A stretch of DNA of 64,000 bases from assembly GCF_963583255.1 (NCBI RefSeq), contig NC_084806.1:13926317-13990316 (forward strand), given 5' to 3'. Shown here in pieces: positions 22,880 to 35,018 of the stretch. The position numbers and the translations under genes are program-made. Under the pieces are notes generated by a model. It was not told the origin of the DNA and ran no database searches. It saw only the letters and a program-made list of their open reading frames with translations. The stretch's first letter is position 1; each line of letters opens with the position of its first letter. The stretch is from Pyrus communis. Its lineage: Eukaryota; Streptophyta; Magnoliopsida; Rosales; Rosaceae.

Positions 22880-24190
22880 TGGCTTCCCTGTCTTGCTTAT
22901 ATGCTTTTCACAAAGCATTGCAAACCAATTTCAGGCTTCATTTGCTGTTTCTGTACCTCTCAGCCCTCACTTGTGTAAGTGGCGTCTTATCTGTATTTTA
23001 GTCATTTTTCGAGTTCTTTGTTAGACCGCCTTTGCATGGTCATTGTACTATGTCTGTTTGGACTTTGTTAAATGAAATAGTCACTGACCAAAAAGAGAAA
23101 GAAATTGCCCATTTTTTTTTCCTACCTAATTTTGTTTGCTTTAAAGACACGAAAGAAAATACAGAATGGCTGAAACCGAAAGCACTTTGCTAGGGCAAAG
23201 TCAGATTTGTTCTTAGACGAAGAACATGGATAACTTGTCAAAGGGATTGACCATTTGATATGGCCTGGTGAAAAATATGAAGACCATTTGGTAGGGATTG
23301 TGATTGTGGTGCACAATTCAAGTCAAAGCAAAAGCTTCCTTTAGCATCGAATTAAAGACTGAGAAGAAGTCTCTGCTACCTGCTCTTTGCTCTTTCTTGT
23401 AACCTATGGAACATAAGATTATTTAATTCTAACATTCCGTCTTTACTTTGTTGAAAAAGATTATGAGTTTAAATGTGATATGGATTGCTTGTGCAATATC
23501 ATGCAATATTAACGATATTAGAGCTAGGGAGTTGGCCTAGACACACAATGAGTCAACAATAATTTGGTATTGAACTTGCCATATATGGAGGTCGAACTTA
23601 AACCTTCCACTTATAAGTGAAGAAAAAAAAAATCAGTAAACTGTAGTGCTAGTGGCAGGTTAAAACTTAAGTGGAAAGTAAGTAATACCTGTTAAAGCTT
23701 AAGCAGATAAACCAAGAGGGGAAAAAGAGAAAAAGATGGTTGGGGAGGTGTTGCTTAAAGTTTGATGAATTATGATATTGGTTGGTATTAAATTGTTATA
23801 GATAGTATTTATATGATACATATCTGCCATCACATGTTACACGTGAAGTGGGTTAATAAACCAACATTTTGGTCCTATGACTTTATTAGATCCCCCACAG
23901 CCTACTATGCAGAATGTGACTAAGCATACAAAACTATATAGCTTCATGGATCATGGTTATGTTTCCATTGGAAATGAATGTCAAGCCTACTTATTCCAAG
24001 GAGGGAAAAAACCCTTATATTGTCCTAGAAAATACGACCCTGTGAACTTAAATGTCCTAGTTCGATCTTATTACAAGTGCAAAAACACTAAAGTTTACTT
24101 GATACGAATGATTTGCAAATGATTATTCATGGCCGGACTTCATCTATGATCTTGAATATCCAATGAGAACGTGAAACGTAAAGGTTACGG
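22880..24190. other. Intergenic DNA upstream of MIR166, with a SINE-like fragment
   Basis: No gene recognised. 23500-23640 resembles the minus-strand SINE family of 2451-2640 (AGTCAACAATAATTTGGT, GGAGGTCGAACTTAAACC). Distal MIR166 promoter elements may lie here. Confidence 0.45.
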
Positions 24191-24409
24191 CATGTTTGGA
24201 AGTACTTTTTAAATAACTAAAAGCGCTTTCAGATCGCTAAAAACACCTTTGACCATGCATAACATAAAAAAGTTACAAGTGCTTTTGAGTTTAAAAAAGT
24301 ATTTGAAGTGTTTTTTCGAAAAAGCACGCTCTTGCATTTTTATTAAAAATTCTTTTTATTGAAAGTGCTTTTAAGCAGAAGTACTTTCAAAGAAGTCGTT
24401 CCAAACGAG
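24191..24409. mobile_element. MITE with 'GTTTGGAA' terminal inverted repeats
   Basis: Left end GCATGTTTGGAAGTACTTTT is mirrored by right end GAAGTCGTTCCAAACGAG, with internal inverted GCTTTT/AAAAGC phrases. It is related in style to the copy at 31169-31331. Confidence 0.65.
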
Positions 24410-25600
24410 TCTCTTGGTGTTCAATTACATGCCAAGTAACATCCTGCCTTGCCAAAAAATATGATTTGTGGCCAAATTGTGAGGAGATGATATCCTTTGT
24501 TTACTGAACTGAGATAATGAGGATTGGACTATTAAGTTGAACAAATGATCTGAATGATTATGAATACCAGACCCCAGATTCCTCTTCAGGGCTGAAACTT
24601 ACATGCGACCGAGTGTATAACATTTCGCTTTTACCTTGTGGAGAGAGAAGCTGACGCAAACACTATATATTGAACTCGAAGGACATTTGGAAGACTGGAC
24701 TGCATCCAATGGAGAAGGGAAAAAGAAAACAGTATGCTCAATCCAGCAACACATGGAAAAGGAGCCCACTTTGGCAAAAGCCTTAGCCTTGACACGTTAT
24801 TTCCCGAAAATTTACATTTTTCTGATAATCTGTGATGTTTCTTCAAATGGTTCAAGTGATACGAAAAATGAATGGATGAAATTGAAAATAGAAGATCTAA
24901 CAGTTGGGGCTAAAACACTCGTAGGTAGCATAGAGAACTCAGCATTGAACTTCGAATATAGTTCAAATGCCTATAAAACACCACAAACTTCTCATATTTT
25001 CTCTCCACTCTCACTTTTTCTTTTTGAAACTGTGTTTGTATCAATGAAAATTTAAAGGAAAGCAAGAATTGACAACTCAAGAACTTGAAGTGGAGCAAAA
25101 TCTAAAGCCCCTAAACTTTTGACTGGGAATTTTGCTTCCATAAAAGAGGCATATTGTGCTCAGAAGGTCATGTTTTCTGTTCAATAATGAATACACTACA
25201 ACAACGTCGAGCACTTTACTCTGTACCGGTAACTTTCTCATTTTTCTAAAGAACCAAGGACTTCCATTCCAACAAAGCACAATTTCCACCCTAAGAAAGC
25301 ACAAATCTACGGGGCCCTTGCCTAAACTTTTATTCTCTAGTCTCTATTATGGTTACAGTAAGTAAACATCACCTCCACGACATCATCATGTAAACTGGAC
25401 ATATAAGTATGCAATCGTCACTGAAATCTGAAAACATGAATTCTGACATCATTAATGTTACAAACTTACAAAGTACCGTCAGGTAGAATCCTAACCACAT
25501 AAGTATATTGACCCCGCCAATAAAATTTCTGTTTGATTTTCTATCTAGTGGGAACAAAACAAAAAGCGCAGACTACATATTTAAAGAAAAAAGTCTATGG
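24410..25600. other. Intergenic DNA, no recognised gene
   Basis: A 139-codon open frame (24636-25055 plus) has no recognisable domain, no clear promoter and ordinary AT composition; I do not call it a gene. Confidence 0.45.
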
Positions 25601-25900
25601 CGACGCACTATTATTGTTTCCAAAACAAGTTGCATACGAAAGCAGGTTGATCTCCAACATAATTAGATTATTCAGACAAGAGTACAAGCAGTATTCTTGG
25701 TGAATAAATAACTCTTCATATACACGAGTGGATATAAATTACAGAAGATGTGTACAGTTCATAAATTACACACAAACAATGCAACAAGTCACTGCGAGTT
25801 ACAGAAACAAAACATGCACATACTTCAGAGCAAGTCACAAGATTGAGACAGAAAGTGAAGACTCGTTTCCTCTTATAAATTACGACACTCACCAGAAAAA

Positions 25901-26657
25901 TCAAGATTGAACATACATGTCCATGTGCTGTCCATTTAGGTTTGCCGGATCAAACTTGTTTATCTCGTCCACTTTCTTAGTCTCATCAATGAACTCGCAA
26001 ACGGCATTACCATTTTGGATGTTGATCTGACCCTCACTTTTCAGGGAACCAGCATAACTGGTGTCTTCTTTGTAACTACCCATACTGTGACGATTTCCTT
26101 TCATTCTGTCTCCTCGAGATACTTTGACTGTTTCACTGCAGCTCATCCTCCGGCCAAGCTTTGGTGACTTTGCACGAGTTGGTGGCAGCTGGCATAGAGA
26201 CAGGGGAAAAAATTAACAAACTTGAGCTGTCATTTACACACATAAAAATATTAATCTATTTGTCACACTTCCCCTACAATGTAATACTATTCTATGCTAA
26301 CCATCAGAATCTGTGGTTTCAAATAGCATATCAGAATCTCATACAGGGTAGAACCAGATGAAGTCTCTGTATAACCTTTTTAAGTTCAGTTTTAGGTGGA
26401 GGTCCCTCGTGATAGAAGCTTGGCATCGGGTTTGCCTTAAATGTTAAACTCTTTCTCAGTTGCTTGATAGCCGCCTCCTTCTCTTCCTTGAATTCCAAGA
26501 TTATGAAGCAGCCAAAGGTAAAGCAAAATCAGGTAAGAATGACCAAGTTGAACTCAAAAACATGACCATATTAAAAGAAGGCAAGACACAATGGAACAAC
26601 AAACAACATCCGTTCAATGGTGTGTGCGCCTCTGTGTGTGTGTGTGTGCGCGCGCGC

Positions 26658-26701
<44 letters not shown>

Positions 26702-27924
26702 GTAAAACCTTGGTCCTTGCATCGCTTTCAGTTTTTTGCACCTCCAATGCTTGGTGCTTCTCCTCTAACCTTGAATAAAACTAGATATGGCAACAATAAT
26801 AAGGGTACATAGTTAATGCTTAGGGATCTACTCATCAGACTGATTAAATTAACTACACATAATAAAAAAACTGTGAAGGCACTACCTCCTTCCTTTTCTC
26901 CGCACGCTCAGTGCATCTAAACGTTGGAGCTGATGCAACAATTGCTCTGGACCTAATAGTTCGTGCAGATGCTACTGTGCTATGCATGTTCAAGGAATAG
27001 AATTCAAATCCCGATAAGAAGTCATAGTAGGAAGAAGATAAAAGACATGAATCAAGCTAGGACTTCAAAATGTTGTAGGATACGTGGAAGCAACAGAACA
27101 GGAATCTTCCTCATCAGAATGCTTCTTCTTATCTGGTTGCATTGGCATCCTTGGTACCAAAGGTGATATTGGCTGCATAGATATAAATGTCATCACAAAC
27201 TTCTACGACTCCAACAGAGATAATGCATGAAAGGAAGTCAAGGAAAATCACGACAAATGTTTTTGTCATATGTCAATAGAATAAAAAAGAAACAATGGAT
27301 ACATAGGGGATTTAAAACAAACTACATTAGATGCATCTAGGCTTAGTTGACAGGAGCTACCTGGTTATGCTTTGTGGTATTAAGATGACGCAGATCACTT
27401 GTGTTGGGTAATTTATTGGCACCATTACCGCAATCAAGTACAGCACTGACTGAACGAGTTCCACATGATGCACGCTTTTCAGTCGCTAAGGTAAATGGCT
27501 GCGGAACAGTGTGTTTTGTTCTAGCATTTCCCGCAGTAGGTTTTGATGCACGTTTTGCAGATGCTAGTGACTTACTACTAACCTTTGTTTTCCCAGAATC
27601 CAGTTGAACCTTATCCAAAGGCTGGTCATTATCAGAGTTCGACCTTACTACATTCTGATCCTCACTAAATTTTTCAATAAGACTCAGTTGAGAAACATCA
27701 ACAGAGTTTTCTGTAGTACATTCTTTCACTTCATACTCCTTTACTTCAAGACTTTCTTCCAAATTTTGTTGTTCACTATCCCCATTAATATGCTCATATG
27801 ACTCTGAAATCACGTGATCACTGGGGATTCTCTCATGATTTGAATCATGAGAAAGACCTTCTGAGTAATTTGTGACACATTCTGATTCCTTGTCCATGCA
27901 GATATCTGTAACTTCTATCCCCAT
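25901..27924 (-). CDS. WVD2-like (WDL) microtubule-binding protein with TPX2 domain
   Basis: Six coding exons with GT-AG junctions all in phase: 27924-27361, 27172-27084, 26979-26886, 26780-26709, 26486-26376, 26188-25901; 1218 nt, 405 residues. The N-terminal exon ([14 protein letters not shown]) is acidic and Ser-rich and ends [17 protein letters not shown], a WDL family motif. Next come [17 protein letters not shown] and [19 protein letters not shown], then the TPX2 block: [58 protein letters not shown], and [19 protein letters not shown]. The [15 protein letters not shown] core is the signature of Arabidopsis WVD2/WDL proteins, which bind and bundle cortical microtubules and affect cell elongation and organ twisting. 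The coiled-coil-rich TPX2 part lies at about residues 240-320. No lesion seen; it looks functional. Confidence 0.92.
26633..26702. repeat. Compound (TG)n(CG)n(TG)n(AG)n microsatellite in a WDL intron
   Basis: It fills about a third of the 222-bp intron between coding exons 4 and 5 and starts about six bases after the 5' splice site (as read on the minus strand: GTTTTACT then CTCTCT). Confidence 0.9.
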
Positions 27925-29998
27925 TACACTTGCAATACAGAAAAAGCATCACAATTGTATCAATATCATTATAGGTTTATCTGCAAACATGTTTGCACCT
28001 CTCATTATTTACAAAAATAAAATAAAATTTGGTCATGATTTGCCGCTTACAAACTCCGTAAATAGTGTGAATATTTTTAACTCACAAAAATGCCCAACCA
28101 TATTTTTAATTCATGTTTGTACCATCCTTCAGGATATGCTGCTATTAGAAAATAAAAAAGATTTTCTTTTCCTGACCAAAAAGAAGAAAATGAAAGAGAG
28201 AGGGGAACAAAAGAAGATGCAAGAGTGATGGTATTTTACAAGTTACAATGTAATGTTTTAAAGAAATATAAAGCAATTCCAGAACAACTCGTGTGGGCAA
28301 ATATAACAAAAATGTGACATGATTTGAGTTTTAAATACTCAACATGTGTAAGCATCATTAAATCATTAAGATTTGGATTCTAAAAGACAGATGAAACCAC
28401 CCTTCTTCCATGAGGAAAGATTTGTATACTAATTTTTCTGCAGATAGATGAAAATTACCCTGTACTATCAAAGGAAGATGACAATTGACAAACAATGAGC
28501 AAGTGAGAAAAGATGATAAAGCATACGAACTATTCAGAAAGTCATCATTCCCTTCGGGAGTATGATGGGTCTAGTAAGTATGAAAAGAGATATTAATTAT
28601 TAAACATAAAGTAGCAAGAGACAGAATCATTTGCTTTGCCACCATAGATGTGAAGACAGAGAAGGGGAAGAACAAAATGAAACATAAAAAAACAGGTAGG
28701 TGTGCTCAATCCATAATTTCTATGATGTCCCCAACACACCCTGAGACATTGCCAAAGACAGAAAAATCGAAGAAATGGCGAGGGTTTTACAAAGCAAAGG
28801 AGAATCACTCTGTACTAAACTTAAATTGCGGTAAAAGGCAATTCTGAGACATGAGTATATGGGTATGATAGAAAAGCAGAAAGTGAACCAATAAAAAATG
28901 TTTGCCAAATATAGAATCGCTCCAGTAAACAAAGTCACTCATTTACTTCACTTTCAAATTTTATGGAAACAGAGGAATAGTGGACCAATTTGAATACTAA
29001 GCTTGAATTCAAAATTCAAACGATTTCACAACTAATATGTTGGATTAAATACAGACAAAATATATCTACTAAACAAACACCAAAAGAGCATATGCAATAA
29101 AAAGAGAGGGGCTTTTTACATGTAAGCACTTAGAAACATTACACTTTAAAGAAAAACACTTCAAATCCAATACTTTAGAAGAAGAAAAAAGCCCAATTGA
29201 CTGACTTGGTAATAAGGGGGGATTTTACAAGTAAGAATCAAATAGAGGATGACAAAATGGGGATAGAATCAAATAGAGGATGACAAAATGGGGATTTTTT
29301 TTTTCTCCAATTGAGCTATTGGAAGTGTTTTTTGTATAAAACTTACGGTTGTCGGGGTATTTTCATAATTGACTAAACAAAATTAGGATAATCATGCTTA
29401 ATTAGGGGAAAAACACCAAACACAATACATTGATTAGCTTTGGCTGGGTAAATAACTTACTTTGCATATAAAAACAGACATTTTCTTTCACACACACATA
29501 AAAAAGGGTATCAAGCAAACCCATTTCACCTCAACTGTGTTAAATTATAATAACCAGTTAACCACATTGGAAATTGGAATATGGGTTCTTGCATTCTCAT
29601 TCCCCAGATACTATAAAAACACCAAAATTCGAAAAAAAATCGTGTATTTTCCCAGCTGCATTTTCTCAGCAACCAAACAGAGATCTAAGTGAACCAAACA
29701 AGTGTAAAACGCAGATTTCAAAATCTGGGTTTTCATACATAATCAGCAAAAATAAAATCAAATGCCGAAGAAACAAAACGAAAAACAGATCAAATGAAAT
29801 TTGCACAAATCGATACTGCATTTCATGGAGGCGCATTTCTAGCAGATCGAGAGCAGGGATGGAAGAGAAGGTGGCAAGGATGGTAATTAACTCACAGTTT
29901 TGGTCCGAAGTCTGAAGATGTAGGAGGATTTCGCTCTGTGTGTCTGTGAGCCTCTGTGCCTCTGTATACATGGACCTCGCCTTATCGAGCTGTTACGT
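27925..29998 (-). promoter_or_regulatory. 5' UTR of the WDL gene: leader exon plus about 2-kb leader intron
   Basis: The ATG exon is preceded by an acceptor (TATTGCAAG then TGTAATGGGG; exon from 27928). A matching donor, AACT then GTGAGTTAATTAC, occurs at 29895, leaving a non-coding first exon of about 100 nt (29998-29896). The intron contains a two-copy 32-bp direct repeat (29234 and 29266; core GAATCAAATAGAGGATGACA). Long leader introns often raise expression of plant genes. The splice pair is inferred, not proven. Confidence 0.6.
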
Positions 29999-30024
29999 TT
30001 TCAAAGCATAGTGTGTTTTCTGTT

Positions 30025-30035
30025 GCTTTTATATG
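30025..30035 (-). promoter_or_regulatory. TATA box of the WDL gene
   Basis: The minus strand reads CGCATATAAAAGCAACAG, about 30 bp upstream of the inferred start at 29998. Confidence 0.6.
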
Positions 30036-30604
30036 CGTGGTGCCTCGTCGGCATTGACGCCGCTTCTTAATGCCTATTAATTATTTGCCTTGAATTATTT
30101 TATTTTCATATGGCATGAATTAAAATAAAAAATAGAATACAAGCGAGATTTATGGAGGAATATGAAACTCGAGTGTAATAAGAATTAGAAATGAAGAAGA
30201 ATGACTAATAAAAGGAGTGGACGAGTGGTAGATTGCTTTGGTGATTAAGGTCTTTATTTTTTTAATCCATTACTTTCGAAGTTCAAATTTGTCCCCTTTG
30301 TCTTTGGTGTAGAAAATTACTTAAATCAAAATTGAAAAAAAGTTGAAGGGTTAAATTAAATATAAGTTTAATTTTCTTGGTTCTAAAGTGTTTTTCATGT
30401 GTTTCCTTGTACTTTTTCCTCTTCCATTAAGCAATATATATAAAGTTGTGCTATCCATACATCTATTTTTATTTTACACATACTTTTTTTAATTTTCAGG
30501 CATCGGATCGAATGAATTGAAGAAGATCAATGACAAAAAATTAACAAGAGTGTGTAAGACATAAAAATAAATGTGTAAATAGCACTATCATATATGTATA
30601 TAAG

Positions 30605-30992
30605 AGGCCTTTGAGGGAAGGGATCCCCATTTTTTTTAAATGGGGAGTAGTTGTGGGATCCACACCACATCAAACTTCAACGATCCGAACCTATTTTTCA
30701 AGTTGGACCTCATAGATCATCCATACAAAATATTAGCCAAATCGAAAATATTTGAGACAACTTGAGTTCAAAGAAGTTGACAAACATTTTGTTCTATAAG
30801 AAACAATGAAATTTCACCGACATAATTATATAGGCAAATGATTTTGGATTAAAATACATTTTTGCAAGGATGATCTATAAATCGAGACTTATAAAATAGA
30901 TGGTTCAAATCGTTGAAATTTTACGTGAAGGAAGCCTTACAACTAGTCTCTATTTTTACCTAAAATTAAGAATCCCTTTGAATAAAGGGCCT
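30605..30992. mobile_element. Fold-back MITE, about 388 bp
   Basis: Ends AGGCCTTTGAGGGAAGGGAT and (inverted) AGGCCCTTTATTCAAAGGGA pair. The interior has TCAAACTTCAACGATCCGAA mirrored by TTCAAATCGTTGAAATTTTA. The same family occurs at 48801-49499. Confidence 0.75.
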
Positions 30993-33798
30993 GTATGTAT
31001 ATGTAAAAACTCATAGCTTCAATTCAATGGTAGATTACTTACTTTCTTGGGGGAAAATGCTAGAGTACTTCCTTTCATACACACAACAACACTATTTGTT
31101 TTCCTTTTCGAACTTTAGACCATTTTTGTACTAATAACAACAAAAAAACATATAGATTTAATTAGGACTTGTTTGATAAGTGTTTTTAAATAACTGAAAG
31201 TACTTTTAGAGAAAATGAAAGTGCTTTTAGAGGATTAACTTGCATTTTTACTAAAGATTGGTTTAAAAAATATTTTCTCTACAAGCGTTTTTAAAAGTGT
31301 TTTCAGTCATTTAAAAGCACTTATCAAACAAACCATTAAATTTAATCAAATTTGTTAGAGTAAAATTCAAATTTTAATTTTTTTTTGGTAAGTTAGATAA
31401 ATTTAAAGTAGAATATATATCGCTTGTATAAAAATAATAATAAAAAGCAATTGCCATTACTAGACACTAAATTTAGTATCATAACTATTTTCTGGCCAAT
31501 AAGTAGTTCCATACTTAAGTTGAGTGATATGATGTAGAGGTGGTAAATCAACTTATCAGGTTGTTAATGGGTAGCCATTAAGACCCATTTAATTTGATTT
31601 CACTTTACCAATCTCACATCTATGTTATGGTGATATCAAATTAAACGAGTCTTAATAGGCATTCTTTTTAGGGGAAAAAAAAACATTAAAGCATTCTTTT
31701 TTGGTTGTGGTGGTATTCCTAAATATTAGCATATCATAAATTTAACTTGCATTTGGTTCAATATCCTAGTGGATAAAATGTTATATTTCTATTCATCGGC
31801 TCCGTCTTTGAAACTTCCCTCACCCATATACTATTCTAATAGTTTCAAATCCTCCCACTTTCTTAATAAAATAATAATAATAATTTTTTAAATAAACATA
31901 TCTTCTTAACAAAAAGAAAAATGAAGTTTTAACGAAACACTTCTAGTAAAAGCATATGGGACAACATATGAAAAGAAAAGTATTTGGCCTTCTTTATCAA
32001 CTTTTCAATTTACAAGGAAACCTTGTTTAACTTAGAAATGCTTGATTTGGAAATATTGTACATGATTAGTTAACCAATAATTATTTTCCTTCGAAAGCAT
32101 GCGTAACCGATTATTGATTAACTACAACCTTCTTTTTACTTTGTAATTTATTTGGATAATTTGGCAAATTTAAAATTTAGGTGGTGTTAGACGTGAAAAT
32201 TAGAGGCCACGACAGAGGGATTTTCAAGTAAACAAGAAGATGTTCATATCTTAACCAAAAAGCAAGGAAAGCACAGACGTTCCATCCATATGATTAATCT
32301 TGCTTAACCCTTTTGATAAAGCCCTAACACCCTCTTATTATATTCATATAACATTAATCCCTCTCTAGCTTACCCCATGTTCATTCTCTTAAACTAAATT
32401 AACAGCTATGTCTGTGTTCCACTCTTTTAATATCCTACTTCTTTCGAGATTGATACAATGGTTAAGTCTTATTTTCTTTCGTATTCAACTTAATTGAGAT
32501 ACACCGAGTGTTTTCCACATGTTGTTTATTCAAGTAAGGTTGAGACCGTTCTTAACACATGGACTACTCTATACATTAGAACAAATCTGAGTTAGTCATG
32601 GTTCCTTTTGGTTATCCACACTGTAAACTTAATTGTACGTACAAGATTAACAAGTAACTGTCGTACGTTAAATTGTTTTACCAAAAATTTCATACTTCCA
32701 AAACACTCGTAATAGACACCAAAGTTATATCATCTTGGTTCTTTTGGGTATTGATTCATCTTTAATCATAAGGTGTCCTCTTCTTTGGACTTGTAAATGA
32801 CGTTAGAGATTCAATTAAATATCTCTTAATTAACTTTAAGTTTAGTTTTATGTATCCAACACCCAGATGGATCCACACACAAATAATAGTAAATATATAG
32901 ATATAGTTGATGTGTATATCTATCTTGTCTTGTAGGAATTATAAAAAATCTTAATTGCACCTAATATGGTGATGGTATCATCCAAATTAATATTTATCCA
33001 AGCATGGTCACATCAGTTTGAAACAATTAAATAACTTTTATTCAAACAAATAAAGTAAAACTAAATTCGATGTGAATTTTTTTCTTAAATATAATATCCA
33101 TTATATTTCATCATAAAAATATAGGTAGAGGATTATGACTGTTCAACCTCAGTTAATTGTTATGATATTAGAGAATCACAAACGGCTCCATATTTATGTG
33201 TTAAAAGGAAGATGCCATGCATGCATGCACTGATAAACAACTAACAAGAGAGAATACATGCAGTGGGTGGGAAGGTAAAAGTCGTAAACAATTTTGTGCT
33301 GAACCGAAAGTGAGATTATAATTGGGATTAGTGGGTAGGTTAAAGGGGAATTAAATGGAAAAAAACGAAGATTATGGGGCAGATAATGGGTGTAGTTAGC
33401 AGACAGTGTGAGCCCGTGGGTGGGTGCATGTTGTGTTCCTGTGAGCTGTTCGTGATGCTTCTCTATAATCCACATGTATATAGATATATGTATATATTTA
33501 TATGACTTTCGTTGTTGGTGGTGGTGTTGTTGGAAGTGGAACTTGTGAATGAAGTAGGTAGGAGGAGAGAAAGAAAGGGTATCATTTAAGGCAATTCAAG
33601 TGGGCACACTCATGATTGGAACCCTAATCACCACCCCATATCACGGCTTAAATCTTCAACAAAAATAAGGGATTGATAATGAGGTCTTGCGTATTGTAGA
33701 TGACTCCTACCCTAATTAAGTTCAATTTGCCACTTTAATCAAACGTAATGTGTCATATGTAGCCTAACTTTATATATTTTTGTCGAAGAAGGTTTTTG
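30993..33798. other. AT-rich intergenic DNA between WDL and the CACTA element
   Basis: Apart from the MITE at 31169 and a possible SINE at about 31755-31880 (TCCTAGTGGATAAAATG ... poly-AAT tail), nothing gene-like is seen. Open frames such as 33194-33475 have no family resemblance. Confidence 0.5.
31169..31331. mobile_element. MITE with TTGTTTGATAAGTG terminal inverted repeats
   Basis: Left TTGTTTGATAAGTGTTTTTA and right CACTTATCAAACAA are inverted copies. 163 bp, non-coding, AT-rich, hAT-like appearance. Confidence 0.7.
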
Positions 33799-34377
33799 CA
33801 CTAGCTAGTAGGAAAAATTGTTTGCGCGACAGAATTTTACGTGACAAAGAAAAATCCATCGTGGAAGGAAGCCTTGTGCAATGAAGAACATATCTTCGTC
33901 GCGCAAGGTTGGTAACGTTGCGCGACAGAGAACTCTGTCGCACAAAAATGTTTGCACGGCGAAAAAAAGATGTTCTTCGCGCAAAGCCAATTAGAAAACC
34001 GCAAGTGATTTTTTTTTTTTGGTACGAAAATAAATGTGCGACAAAGATTTTCCCACTGAAGCTTTGTGCGACAAAGCATTCGTCGCACAAAGCTCGTTCA
34101 GTTTTTGGGGCAGAGCAACCAACACATGGGAATCAGAGGAACACTTGCTCGATAAAGGCTTCGTCGTGCAAGTTACAGTCAATTTTCAGTTAGTTTTGAG
34201 TTAGAGTATTTAGTATATGTGAATCAAGAGGAATCTACACTATATTTAGTGCGGGTCTTTGCGCGACAAAGCCTTAGTTGCTTAAAGGCCCTAACCTTCC
34301 TATAAATATGCGTTTTTGCTTTCTTTATTCTACACAATTATGTTCTCTATATTCTTCACAACTCTGTTCGTGCTAGG
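33799..34377 (+). repeat. Left terminal and subterminal repeat region of the CACTA element
   Basis: Contains repeated hexamer-like motifs TTGCGCGAC, TCGCACAAA, GCGCGACAAAG in both orientations, the presumed transposase-binding sites. It ends in a promoter-like module (CCTATAAATATGC at about 34299) before an ATG at 34378. Confidence 0.8.
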
Positions 34378-34730
34378 ATGGAGGATAAAAACAAGGACTA
34401 AAGCGTGGCCGCCAACCCAAATGATTTGAGGCAACATGTGGAGTTCGCGCATGCTATTGTTGTAGCCATGGGGAATAATTGTCCTATTGTTGAGTGGTGT
34501 TCTTGGAAATATGTTCTCGAGAATGTGAAGAAGGCGGTGATGGATGAATTATTAGTAAGTATATTGTTGATGGATCAATAATTAATTTTGTGAATTTTTT
34601 TTGTTATATGTTGGAATTAATTATTTGCATATATGTGTAACAGTGTAAATATACTCTTAATGATGATACCAACGAAGAGTTGATGAAGTTGATGGAGGCA
34701 GCATTGGAGGGAGGTTACAACTGATGACGT
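34378..34730 (+). pseudogene. Transposase_24-like fragment 1 (first promoter copy of the CACTA element)
   Basis: ATG at 34378 gives only a few codons before TAA. The following frame reads EFAHAIVVAMGNNCPIVEW, then ENVKKAVMDELL, which resembles the NCP...W..VP..VK..V..EL core of Transposase_24 seen again at 44395-44480. A donor-like GTAAGTAT follows. It looks like a partial copy, not a working gene. Confidence 0.5.
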
Positions 34731-34944
34731 TATGACGTCGAGTTGAATGGAGCACCGTCGAAATAGTAGTTTTAAATTTATGTTTTTTAGGACAATATTT
34801 AAATTTAAGAATTTTTTTTATATAAGTTATGTATTTGGACTTAATTAGGTTTTAATTCCTGTTTGGTTTTTAAATAATTGAATGGAATATAATATCATTT
34901 TATTTAAGGTTTTAATTTTTTTAGAATAAATATTATAACTGAAA

Positions 34945-35018
34945 ATTTGTTTGTAATTATGAAGTTTACATAAACATAGATATCTATGTTTACATAAACT
35001 TCATAATTACAAACAAAT
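34945..35018. repeat. 74-bp near-perfect palindrome
   Basis: Two 37-nt arms with no spacer meet at GATATC (34979-34984); the arms (ATTTGTTTGTAATTATGAAG ... and its complement) differ at only two positions. It lies between the two promoter modules of the CACTA element. Confidence 0.92.

Noticed and set aside
22542..22880. Several open frames over the miR166 region
   Set aside because: They run through the hairpin and the (GA)n leader; their sequence is Arg-Glu or Ser-Leu low complexity.
24636..25055. 139-codon plus-strand open frame
   Set aside because: No domain, no clear promoter, no splice support and no recognised relatives; it may be chance in AT-moderate DNA. RNA-seq would settle it.
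27401..27801. Plus-strand open frames across the WDL N-terminal exon
   Set aside because: Antisense shadows of a well-supported spliced gene.
33194..33475. 93-codon minus-strand open frame
   Set aside because: His/Leu-rich without family resemblance; located in an AT-rich spacer.
33770..34193. Overlapping open frames on both strands near the CACTA left end
   Set aside because: Produced by the GC-richer subterminal repeats; residues reflect the repeat motifs, not a protein family.
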